Below are positions 1 through 12,200 of a stretch of 64,000 nt of DNA, piece after piece (position 1 is the first letter of the stretch; each line of letters starts with the position of its first letter). Made by a program: the position numbers and the translations under genes. The notes beneath the pieces were generated by a model. The model was not told where the DNA came from and did no database searches. It saw only the letters and a program-made list of their open reading frames with translations. Origin of the DNA: Effrenium voratum (lineage: Eukaryota; Sar; Dinophyceae; Suessiales; Symbiodiniaceae); NCBI GenBank assembly GCA_963377175.1, contig CAUJNA010003497.1, positions 152,501 to 216,500 on the forward strand, in the 5' to 3' direction.

Positions 1-246
1 CTTTGATCATGAATTCCCCTTGTGAAGCCTTGAGCCATCCCTATCAAGTACCTGGACAGAAAAAGTTCAGGCATTTGTGTTAGCTGTTAAGACCCCAAAA
101 GGTCAACAGGAGGCCCGAAAGGTCAGAAGGTGGATGGAAATTTGGAGCGTTGCTATCTGGCCTTTGCGTGGATGACCCAAGTGGTGAACATCTACCCCGA
201 CTACAAAACCAGCCGACATGTCCCCAGCCTCGGTCATCCGGGAGTT

Positions 247-3200
247 CCGGTAGGCGATGGCAATGCGGATTTGCTTCAAGCCGGTGAGAACCTGGGAAAT
301 CGGAGCCGAGAAAATCGGGGAAAGACCGATTTATCCAGTTGGGGAGTCCAACATGAACCCCTGGCTTGTCGATCGAGTGTTTGCTTGCTACCCTTTCTGC
401 AGCACTCATGGAAGTTCCATGGGTGTAGCACGGCCGCTTTCCTTCTGGTAAACCTCCCTTTTTAGGATGGAAAATCGTTTGCCTGAACCCAAAAGTCCGC
501 CGAACCCGGGAAGACACACACACACATGCACATTTGGCACCAGTGGTTTTGGAACTTTTGTGAGGGTGCCCGTTTTGTTTCCTCTCCGAGTTGGTACCCT
601 TTTTGGTTGGTTTTGAAGGGACATCAAAAGGAAACAGACCATTTGTGGGGCCCCGAGAAATACACACCCAATTATAGCTCGGTAGCCATTCTGAAATCCT
701 ACACGATAGGTGTGCTGCTGAATTGATGGCGCAGTTGCAAGTGGTCAATTAACATGTCTCACCAAGTCCACCTTCATACAAGCTCCCTGCGAAGAAACAC
801 TATGATGGGCGTGTGTTTGCACTCAATTCGGGCTACGGTTTACTGCAAATATGTAGGGACATGTAGGGACAAGTTCAACACGTTGGCTTCTGACCATGAG
901 TTGCGTTTGCAGAACTTGCTTACAATTCGTGCGGATCCAGAAAATTAACATCTACATTGCAGCCTGGTTCGAGGAACGGGTTGCGTGGGGAGCAAATCGT
1001 CAAAAACAGAAATGTGCCACTTCCCCCCCAACAGAGTTGTTTCGATTGAACCGGGCCCCCAACTCCGATTTTGACTCCACATTGCACCTTTTGGCCCCAA
1101 AAGACACGATTGGGCGTCCAAGCACATCTCGAGGGCGCACCAACCCACTGTCCCGGCAAGCACCTCTTTGATGTGAGTAAGCGCCCAGGAAATGCAGATA
1201 TGTTTCACGTACGACGTAAGGAAATCACGTAAGGAAGCTTCATGGATGGGTGAGTTGTAAGTTGACACTGAAAAGATTCGGCCTCTCAAGCCACTCAAGT
1301 CTAGAGAACTTGGGAAATCCAACGCGGGTGGTTTTACTTCAAAGCCTGCCTCCAATTGTTTCCCACGGAAAAGCCTCGGACCCTGACAAAGGAACCCCTT
1401 GAGGTTGACCATCTTCGGTCAACCCAAACTGCAAGGAAAACACGGGAGCAAGTCACCTTTGAAGTTGGGAGCGGAACTGCCAAAGGTCCTGCCTTCACTC
1501 TGACGCGGATTCGTTCCACCTACCTGTGTTGCGCGTGTCTGTGGATGTGTTCGCATGTGCCCAAGGGGAACAGGGTGCTGAAGTGGGCAGCTTATGAGGC
1601 GTTCGACGGGACTGTTGGAATCCTGTCGTTGGGACACCTTCCCCTGAGCGCAATGAGCGCCCTCAAAGGAAACCATGGGAACTAAGCAAAACGCGGCCCT
1701 CCTAATCTCATACTGCATGCGGACTATGTTGGTCAATATTCATTGTGTCCCCAAGTGGCATTGGACTTCTGTGAGTAATCCACATGTCCCAAGCGTCTTG
1801 TCAGAACTATTGACCGTTGCTCACACCAGCGGGGGCCGCCTCGAGAAGCCAAGGCACATCCAGCTTGGTCAAGTTGATGCTATCGAAGCCATTCCTTGCG
1901 CTTCCCCCATGTCTGTTTTGCAGGCGGAAGGGTTGTGTATGTTCCTAGGTTCCAAGTTCTTCAACAAGTGTTTATTCGATGTAGTTCTAGATCTTTAAGA
2001 TTAGTCGTCGGTATCTTCCCCTCTCGTGTTCTTTTTCCGAGGTTCGGCGGGCACTAAAATGCCGTATTTTACAGAAGCATTCAACAAAATGGACCTGTTT
2101 TACTCTCGCACAGCCAACATCCCCGGCATCGCTTTTGACACCCCAGCATCGTGAGAAAGCACAGCGCCAGCGTGAGAAGCTCTTCCCTGTGCGACTGCTT
2201 TGGGGTCCTCTTTAGTGTCCAACTGGTTTTGGGGGTTGCTGAAAAAATGGTTCTTGGCAATACTAGAGTAGAATTGGCAATACTAAAGTAAGTACTGGGG
2301 ATCTGAGAGTTCCGCAGGGGTTCCGCAGGGTTCCGCAGGGTTCCGCAGGGTTCCGCATGGTTCCGCAAGGGTTCCGCAAGGGTTCAGTGGGGATCCGCGG
2401 GTTCTGAGGCAAGGTTTCGCAGGGTTCCGCAGGGGTCGAAAAAGAGCACCTCATGCGGTTGGGGATCACTGGAGCTTATTTTTGCTTACCTTAATTTATT
2501 TTGTTGGTCGGTCACCCACCCACCCCAGATTCATGGACTACTTGTTGGTTTGTGTGGCTTGTGGTCTCTAGACCGACCCTAACTACACCCATCACAACTA
2601 ACCCACTCTAAACCAACCCTGTACGGACACTAAGCACGCCCTAGACCAACCCTAACTCATCCTGAGCAGACCTAAAGCCCTAAGCCCTGACCATACCCCA
2701 AACCAGTCTAAACCCACCTAACACCAGCCCCAAACTCACACCAAACCGGCACTAAACTATCACCTTTTCCAGCCCTTTGACCACAACCAACCCTGAACTA
2801 AACCAACCCTCAACCCAATCAATCCTACTTACTTGTAACACGCAATCAACCCGAAACAACCCCCAAGCCCTATACTACCCTAAACCCGCACGAGCCCCTC
2901 AACGAACGGCAAATGGGCACAACTGAGCGACCGACCGACCGACGCCGGTGGTCGACCGACTGACCGACCAATGAAACATCTGCATCCCCAAGGGCAACAA
3001 AACCCAATTCGCCAGTTCAGCATTGGGTAGTTTGCCTGCAGCAAACAAGATTTAAATTGTGTGTTGGGTCCATGCCAAGGTTGCAACTCTGAAAACTCAT
3101 TCGGGGGTCTTGGGCGGACTTGGGCGCTCAGCTGCTGCTTACGTGTCTCAATAACTTGCGAGCCTCTGATTGTCCCTTTGGATTCCCGACCAAACTCCTC

Positions 3201-6200
3201 ACTCCAAGAGGGCAACCCGAGCCTCAACAAAAATGAACCACACCCACATGCTAGCAAGCTCGAGATTTGGGAACCTCACCATGCTGGTGAAACTGCCTGG
3301 CCTCTCAGGACAACCCATACACAATAAATGGGCACCACGCATGTGCATCGCGCTGGCACCCTGTCAACATCTTCTTGCCACTTTCCTGAAAACAACTGTC
3401 TGACAATTGGATGCTTAGCGCATCATCTTCTGACAAAAGGAACCCCTTGTTGGCTGGCTTCAAAGGGAAATCAAAAGCTGGAAGTGTAAAAGGGGGGGGG
3501 CAAAACAGAGGGGAACGAAAAGGAGAACCATTCAGATACAAACCCCATGTCTTTCCCATTGGTCAGGTGAACTTGTCGAGGCATTTACAGAAAAAAGAGG
3601 ATGAGACTTTATACAAGGAATCCAAACTATTGGCCTTGGGAAACACATGAATTCATGGCCATGTTGAATCCAAACTGAAACCTGGTGTTCAACCGAGCTG
3701 CCATTCACACTCAATACCAACCATACCAGGGGTTCATACACATGCACGATACACGTCTTTGATTTGTCTCCCAAAAGGATGGTGTCCCTTTGAATTACGC
3801 TTTAAATCAACCGAAGAAGGGTACCCTCAAAAACTACATCTCTATACGTCCAAAAGGAAACCAAGATCAGGGAACTTCAAATTTGCAACCAAAAAAGACA
3901 ACCCTAAGCTTATGACGTTGTTGTTTTGCTGTTCAAGGGACACCCTGTGTGTGTTTTTTGTGTGTGTTTTTTTTGGGGGGGCAGAAAACCAATATTTCCA
4001 GCTTTACTTGGATCCAACAAACATGAGTCTTTTGGGACGCCCAATGTTAGACAAACCCTCATGAGTGTTTCTCGAAATACCCCAAGCAGGTGGTTCCTCC
4101 TTGCTGCCCTTCAACTACCAAGCCAAAGAGTGTCTGCAAACCATTTTGCGAACCCCCCCCCCGATTTTCATTGACATGGGTATGGGTTGTACTTCGAGAC
4201 CCTTTGGACAGAATTCGTTGGGGACTCATGTCCACCAACCACGGAACTACCAACTCATAGATGTTGGCCTGAGCCCGAAGGCATCGGGGCATTTGTTTGA
4301 TCGCCCCCCAAGGTAGACTTAAGCTCAGTGGTTTCTTCCGGACCGGCGCATTTGACCCCCCTTTACAATTTTGCCCCGTCACATTTAATCCTACTCCATA
4401 CAGGCTTAGGTCTAGAGTGTTAAAGTTTAGGTTTAGGGTTAGAGTTTAGGTTTAGGTTTTAGAGTTTAGGTTTAGGGTTTTTCGGGTTTAGGGTTGTTTG
4501 GGTTTGGGTTTAGGGTTCAGGGTCTTCAGGGTTCTTTTGCGAGTCAGGTGTAGGGTCAAATGCTACCGTTCCGCCGTTGTTGAGCCGCTCGGTTTCACTA
4601 AGTCAGTGGGTACTGAAACAAGAACCCTGAAAAAAACCTAGAGACTTTTGGTAGCAGCATGGTGAAGGCTTCTGTAGGCCTTACCCCGAGGAGCCAAACG
4701 CAGAATCAGGGTGCCGCTTTTTGATTTCCAGGCTACCCGTGCGGTTCCTTTTTGGGGAAATCAACCACCGGGTTCCTGCGACCTTGGGGCAATCTACATG
4801 GGAACCCTTTTGCAGCATTAAAAAAGCAGAACAAGTCCAAATCCGATCCCCATCAACAAGAAACAGGGGAAAACCAAACCGGTGGGTCTGAAACGGGGCA
4901 AACAAATGGGAACCTTGCCAACAAATTGGCCCGCAAGCTGGGTCTTGTTTCCTGAGTGGATTCGCCAAAAAAAGTCCAAACATTTGGTGAACAGTTTTCC
5001 CAACAAGCTCAAAGTCCATGAGCTCAGGGAGTCCACTGCTCAACCCAAAAGATGAAGTTCAAAGGTCCAACCACAATAGCCAAAAAACAATAAAATCCAA
5101 ATAGCCAAACACCAAGTCCAGCATACCTTGGGGCAATCAAACATGGGAGCCCTCCCTTCTGTAAATTGTCATTCCAAACACCAAGTCCATATCCCCATCA
5201 AAAACAATACCAGGGAAATTCCTGCCAAAGAACCGGCCCTTTTAGGACTCGGTGGACTCGTGGTTTCCAACCACTAAATCAACTAAAAACCTTAAAACAA
5301 ATTGCGCAACCGGATGGCCTTCGGGAACCACCAAGTAAAGTCAACAGGAACTGTCTCTTTTTAGGGGACCCTTTAGGGAACCCTAACATGGTGTTTTTTT
5401 TTGTTGTTTCCCCTTTCAGGTACCCACAAAAAAAAACACCCAAATAGCCGCAAAGCTGGGACTCACTTGAAGCCGACACACCACCAAATATGTCTATACA
5501 TAAATAAATATATGTATATATACATATATACGGACCCCTCCCCTAAACTCACTAAACAACAACAAAAGAAAAACAACAACAAAAACCTAAGGAACCGGAT
5601 GGCTTTTGGGAGTCATGAGTTTTTTTTGTGGTGCCCCTGTTTTCGACTCCTCTTTCGGGAATTACCCAGACTCGCCACCTGACCCTCCATTTGCTTAAGT
5701 CCCCTGGAAAAAAAAACACAAAAAACATATTTCCTGTAATTCGTGATAGATTCCTTTTAAAACCATCAGGGGAAAAGAACAAATATTCATTTCACCAAAT
5801 GGAAGTGACCTCTCCGTTGAACTGGTTTCACCGCCCGCCGTCGGCCACCTGCGCCGTCGGCCGAGGCGCACCATGGCGCTGTACTTCACCAGGGCGAGGT
5901 CCAGCCAGCCGCAGCGCCTTCGGCGCCCCGTGGTGGTGCCGTACTCGTGGCCCACCTCCTGCAGCATCTCCCCCACCTTCACCTCGCAAAACCCCAAGGC
6001 CCGCAGAAAGATGCCCACAAATGTTGGAAATATGTGGATAAATGTGGAGAAATGTGGAGAGATGTGGAGAAATGTGGAGAATCGTGGGGCATCTCTGGAG
6101 AAATGTGGGAAAAGTGTGGGAAACATGTGGAAAAGGGTCAGACTACATGGACCGTTTTTTGGGTTGTCAGAGTCAGAGCAAATCATGGGGCCAGCGGAAA

Positions 6201-9200
6201 CCGCCACAAACCCCAGGAAAACCTAAAAAAACTGGGAGAAATGATTGAAATGCGGAGAATGACTGGGAAATATGTGGGACTCATGGGAACATGTTGGAAA
6301 ATGGAAATAGACAACGCATGAGAACTTGGAAAAATGGTGGAAGATAGGAATACATGGAGGACATGAGAAATATGGGAAAGCAAGAGGAGTCGCTTGGTGG
6401 CAAGCATGGCCTTGTCAGTGTCTTTGAATAGAAGTGCTGTCCGCTTTTCATTAACAACACAATTTGCGTAACAACCATTGAGTTTTATGTACTCCTTTTT
6501 TCGGTGTTTTCAAGGGAAACTACAGGAACACCACCTGCGGGGGTCCAACCTAAAAAAGGCACACCCAACTGCATATCCGAACCACTGCTTTTCTGCATCT
6601 CGCCCAACTTCATCTCAAATTACAGATCTTAGCCCTTCGCCCCACCAAGAGCTGCGGCTATTGACGGAGCATGTTGTTGGTCTTTCATGAAATTGGGTTG
6701 TCATATATATATATAAACAATCACAGCACAATGCACAGGGGTCACGAGAAAACGCCCCTAAAACGATCCAAACTACAACTGGAATCAACCCCACCACCCT
6801 AAACCTCACCCCCGCACATGGGCCACACATGTCTTAGTGGTGTTGCTTGCCACTGAAGTCCAAGACCCAGGAAGCTGAGAAACTTGTTTTCGTCCCGCCT
6901 GCGTGTTGGGACTCACACAGTAGGGCCCGGCGCTGTGTCCCTGGCTCGCCAGGGCGCGAGCGCTCGATGCGCCAAAGAGAGGCGATCGACACAGGAGACG
7001 ACCCACATCCTCCGTTTTCAACAACAAAGCAAACCTGAAATAAGGCCAAATGACCAACAGCATAGTGAGCTCCTTTTTCCCCTGCGTCCTGGGGCTGCTT
7101 GTGAGTGTGTGCGTGTGCGTGTGCGTGCGTGTGTGTGTGTGTGGTCTTGAGGGTACCGCATGGTACCCGTTTTGGGTAAGTACAAGGGAAGTCACGAGGA
7201 AGCAAGTAATTCCGGGTGCTAAGTAGGTCTGCAAGAAATCAAGTCCAGTTGTTGGACAAATGCCAACTGTCTAGGGTCCCAAGACCCGTCTCGTATTCGA
7301 AGCCTTCTGGTGTCCATCTCGACCCTCATGTTGATTCTATGTACATATGCGCATGTTCTAACTAACTGTTCTACATACTGTATTTGTCAAACCTCCCCGC
7401 CCCCACGCGTGGTCCGAGGGCTACAGGGACTTCTGGTGACTCGACTCCTCGACTCGACACAAAGGAGCCTTGCGCTCCAAGGATTGCTCAGGGCCCACGT
7501 ACATCTCCATGTGGTCCTCGCCGAAGAACATAACAACGCCGAAGCAACCAAAAACTTGGTTGCAGTGACGACCCCTCTGCAACAAGTGAATACCTTTTGT
7601 GGGTTCGAAGGAACACCTGATAAGCGTGAACCAAAAAGCTAAACCTATGATTCAACCCAATAGAAATCAGGAAAAGAGGAGATGGAAGAAAACAATCCTA
7701 AGGGGCAAAGTGATGAACAGCCATTGCTGAGAGGGGGGGGGGGGGGGCATGGCATTTTCCTATTCCAAGAAAAACCTGCTTATGGAATACCAAAAAGCTG
7801 AAAACCTTTGACACACCCACATTCCAAAGCCACATCACGGCGTGTCCGAGCTTCAGACACCGTTATCATGTTCACATTGGTGTGGGGCAAACCGCAGGTT
7901 CTAGTGACTAACTTTTAGTGGGTTAAATGGTTAAACTACCACTAAACACTAAGAAGCTAAAAGGCTAAGGAACCGGATGGCTGGGAGCCACCAAGATGCC
8001 ATGAGCGCTGCAAATGCTTCGAATCGAATTCAGTCCTCGTTGTGGCAGTTGATTCACCAGGGACGTCAACACTGTGAAGCCTTTGTGTCCTTGAAGGTGT
8101 CCAAAGTGCAGCTCAAATGTAAACTGACTCCGGCTTACTATCCTGCTGTAAGCCTCATGGCTCTTGCCATGTGCCCTCAAGGAGGACCTCTGTGGTTTCC
8201 CCAGTCGATCAGTTCCCTTGGGCTTACTCTACACAAATCCCACTTGGAGACGCGCTGAAATCACTGCGGGATTTTACTCGCCTACTCGTGCAAGGCACTA
8301 TGGTCTCGTGACAAAAAGGCATGGGTGCCCCACCTCGTTTTCTATGCTTCCCGTTTAAACATCATCCCACCAAAAGGAACCTCACTCTAGCTTGGCCCGG
8401 CAAGGTGAGGTTTAAGACCAGCAAACAGGGAAATACACCATTGCGCAAATCCCTTTGTGCGGGTAAGTAAAGGGGAGAACTAAACCAACCTCCTATACGT
8501 GACCGAATCGATGGGTTTCACTGGTAACTGCATGGCATAACACCAACTGCTCTCCAAACCAATCCAAACCAGTAGAACTCAGACCGATTTCTGTCCCCAA
8601 ACCAACCGGTCAGCACCAACCCACCCACCCTCCGGCGGATTCCTGGAGGCTTTGAGCCTCGTTCTGCAGCTCCTTGGTCGAACCCGTTTTCCCGGTGCGG
8701 CAACCACGTCAACCAGTTGAAAGCATAGGTGCAACACAGAAGAATAGGAAAAAGCTTGAGTCGGTAACGTGATTTCATTTATACCTGAGATGTCCACCGG
8801 AACCAAAGGGATGTCTCCTAGCCTTCTTTTTGAAGACTGTCATGGTGATTGCCCTTTCCTGCATTTGCTTGAGCCGTGGAAACATACACAGTATGCCCAG
8901 TAGTGATAGATTCCGTTTAAGTCAACAGGGGGAAATCGTTGTTTCTTCATTAAAGCCATTAGAAGCTTTCAGCTGCGCATTCAGTCAATGTCCGCCGATC
9001 GCGCTTTCAGTTTTATGTGTTGTGTCGAAGCCGCTTGGGTGGATGCTGTGACTTATGGATCGGATGATCATTTCTCTTGGGCCTTGCCTTCCCTTTTGCA
9101 AAGAGCACACAACACATACGGGTGTGTCGTTTTCTGAGGGTACCCTTAGTTTGTGGCTTTAAGGGAAAGCCAAACGGACAACCGAAGTCATTTTGGGTGT

Positions 9201-12200
9201 CCCCTAAAGACACATCCATATTGTTGGGTTAAACTGAAAAGCCAGCCGAATCCTGAGGACCCTCCCCTGAGTGAACCAAAAAAGTGCGCCTGTTTCTTTC
9301 GGCATCCCGAAGTGGCCGAAGGCTTTTTCGTGGGAAACACCTTTTACTTCACGCTCAATGGGCAAACCGTCGAGTTCCGCCAAGCTCACCTCGAATGCGA
9401 CGTCGCAGGCCGGCGATCCTCGAACAACTCAGGGGCCTTGTTCTTGGGCCACGTCAAGTCAAAACAAAACACAGGCCAAAGGCCAAGCCCCAACAGGTCA
9501 AACCGTGAGCCAGCAACTGAAAAGCCCTGCTCATTGTCATGGCTTCAATGACCGATACTGGTTGCCTCACAATGAATTCGAAGATCCATGAGCATCCATT
9601 GACATTCCAAAGCATAGGCTGGGCCGTAAAGAGGACCCAAAGCACATGGCCTTCCTCACCTGTTTGAGGCAAAGGGACTGTTCCCTTCTTTGGCCAAAAC
9701 ACAAGGGAACAGCAAAATATCCTATTTGAGATTAGGTTCCTTATTTGGTCAACTCTAACATGCATTTCGAAACACGTGTGGGTTTTGATTGCTCATTTGC
9801 CATGGTCAAACCTCAGGTAGCATGGATCACTGCTTTGCACCAATGAGTATGTGTCAAAATTTGGATATTGAAAACAACAACAGTGGTTGCACAAACCACT
9901 TTCTCCCCAGTCGCACTTTTTCCAATGGAAGTTGCCATAACTTGGAAAGACGGCCATTCTCTTGAAAAGGCCCCTTACCCGAAGGTCCAATTCCGATGGA
10001 AAGGGAAAAAGGGCCGCCTGGTCCGAGCGCCGAGGTTCCGTTGGAAAGGGCCCATGCCCCACCCTCGTAGTGTAGGCCTGCCACTCGCACAGAGTTGAGC
10101 ACAATAATATGGCGTAACTGTTTTTTGCTGGGCACCCGCTGTTTTCTTACTTCTTGAACAGGTTGGCCCACAAAAGTAACAACCGTTGGACTAACCTGGG
10201 AAAATTGTTCTTCGACGGCACCCTGTAATGAAGCATTCAGGAAATTCACGGGGAACTACCCCAGTTGAGACATGCCGAAAAAGAGACATGCCCAGGGTCG
10301 CTGGATGACAAACGAAGGCATTGCCAGGAGTAATTATCCCCAAGGTCCATGTTGGCCATGTGCTTGAAAGACTCAGATGCGTTCATGGGTTGTTGACAAT
10401 TTCTTTGTCGCAGGTTTGCTTTGACTGGCGAAGGCTTGCGGGGCTTGTGTGGTGAGGTATATATCCCGACATTGTCAGCCGACCAAAAACATGCCGCTGG
10501 CCTTTGGAAATCCAAGGGACAGCCATAGAACACTATTGCTTTTGAAGGGTTCGCGGTCTTCCTTGCCATGATTTGCTGGGCCGACATGCTGCCATCATTT
10601 TGTTCAGCTCAGCTGGCAGTCGGGTTGTCTTGGAACCTATTTCACACTCTGCGCAGTCAAACTCAACGCCACGTGTTTGTGAAGACATTAGGGCTACGTC
10701 AGACTTGATTCCATGCTCATGCTTGGGGAATCCCAGTCCAACTGGACAAAAGAGAACCTAACTAGTGCCATGTACATGGCATCATTTGTGTCTCGGGTGG
10801 CTCTATGGGGCTGTCACCTAAATGCGAGCACCTTTTCGAGTTGGTGGATTCCCACTTTCCTATGGCGAATCAAACCCATCTAAACCAGTGGAACCAATCT
10901 ATGTCTAGCCAAACCAAGCAATCCAAAACAGGTCCCGTCTTGGCCTTCACCACACCGATCACGGTGTCGATCTGCTTTGGAGGTACTCCAAGGCCTCTCC
11001 GGAAACGCCAAGGACTCTCTCCAAAATACATCCAAAAACCAAGCCAAGGATGACCTAGAAATCAAGCAAAAGGATGACTTGACCACAAGGTTGGGGCATT
11101 CACGAACTTTTTCGAACCCTGGTTTAAGCCAATATCCTTTGAACAACCCCCTTTGGGTTTCCCTGTCAAGTGATTATGCCCACGATACAGGAGAACGGGG
11201 ACCCAACTAATAGAAACCCCAATGGGTGTTCATCCTTCGCGAAACTGGCTTGAAAGTTCAGCCAAAACACGCTGATAATTGGATGGGAAAGTGAGAGAGA
11301 GCGAGAGAGAGGGCGAGATAGACGGTACTTTCCGAATGATTTTTATTGCCTCCCAAATAGGTGGGCAGAAATCCATTGTGTCCACCAAACGGTCCCCCTA
11401 GCCCAGCGTGGGGCCTGGGAAGATTTGGGCTCCTGACGAAAAGAGAAACAAGAAGGGCTGGCTGCGGGTGAACTAGATTTCAACATCCCTGAGCTCCCTA
11501 CATCAGAAGTTTATAACTAAGGGCGTTCCCCTCCAAAAGTGAAGATTTCCCCACTAAACCCAAGGGACACCCCCCTCGTAATGAACTGGGGTGGATGAAT
11601 ATGGGGTCAATATCCGGGGTTGCCGCTGCCTCAGGAGCCTTCCCTGGCCCAACTCTGATCACAGAAAAGCAATCACATGTGTGGTTCTCAGATAAAACAG
11701 GGCTGTCCGATTTCAGATGCCCGCTAAACATATGTGAAACTTTTAGCAAGTTTAGTGGAAACTACCACTAAACCAGCTGAAAGCAAGTGAACGCCTAGGG
11801 GGCCGAATGGCTGGGAACCACCAAGTTTAGTCTAACCTAAACTTGAAGAAGCTTCGGCATGGGTTAGGTGGTGGCCAGGTGGTTAAGACTGGCTTCCCCG
11901 CATAGTGACACTGAATAGCAATTCTCGTGGCCAACATCTGAGTTTTGAAGTAGAGTAAAACCACGAAGGAAACCCACCACCTGCAAGGAGTCACAATGTT
12001 GTGAGACATTGGCTAAAACAAAGCTAAAAATGTGAAACACATGCTGCTCGCCCTTTCGGCCTGTGCACACGCTGCCCACCGTGGTGTTCGAAGACGTCAC
12101 CTTGCAGGCTGTTGGAACCCCCCAACTGAGTTAGAGCCCTAGGGCCTCTCCGTGATGCCCCCGAAAAATCGGCACTCTCAGAGGATCCCAGATACCCCTA

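Larger units (their letters stand above)
1895..5869 (-). other. purA intron, 4 kb, with telomere-like tracts
   Basis: GC-AG intron between the CGWLD exon and the NGFDS exon. It contains the ttccgcaggg minisatellite, the two TTTAGGG-like tracts, a (GACC)n patch, a foldback C copy (4,953-5,038) and a family I copy (5,688-5,810). No coding segment seen. Confidence 0.75.
5983..10035 (-). other. purA intron, 4 kb
   Basis: Between AYTTR and GHEYG exons. Contains an aatgtggaga minisatellite next to the acceptor, GT tracts (7,100-7,142), a poly-G run (7,734-7,747), dispersed elements (7,568-7,680; 7,900-7,995; 8,865-8,960; 9,121-9,215) and the coding-like segment at 9,296. Confidence 0.7.
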
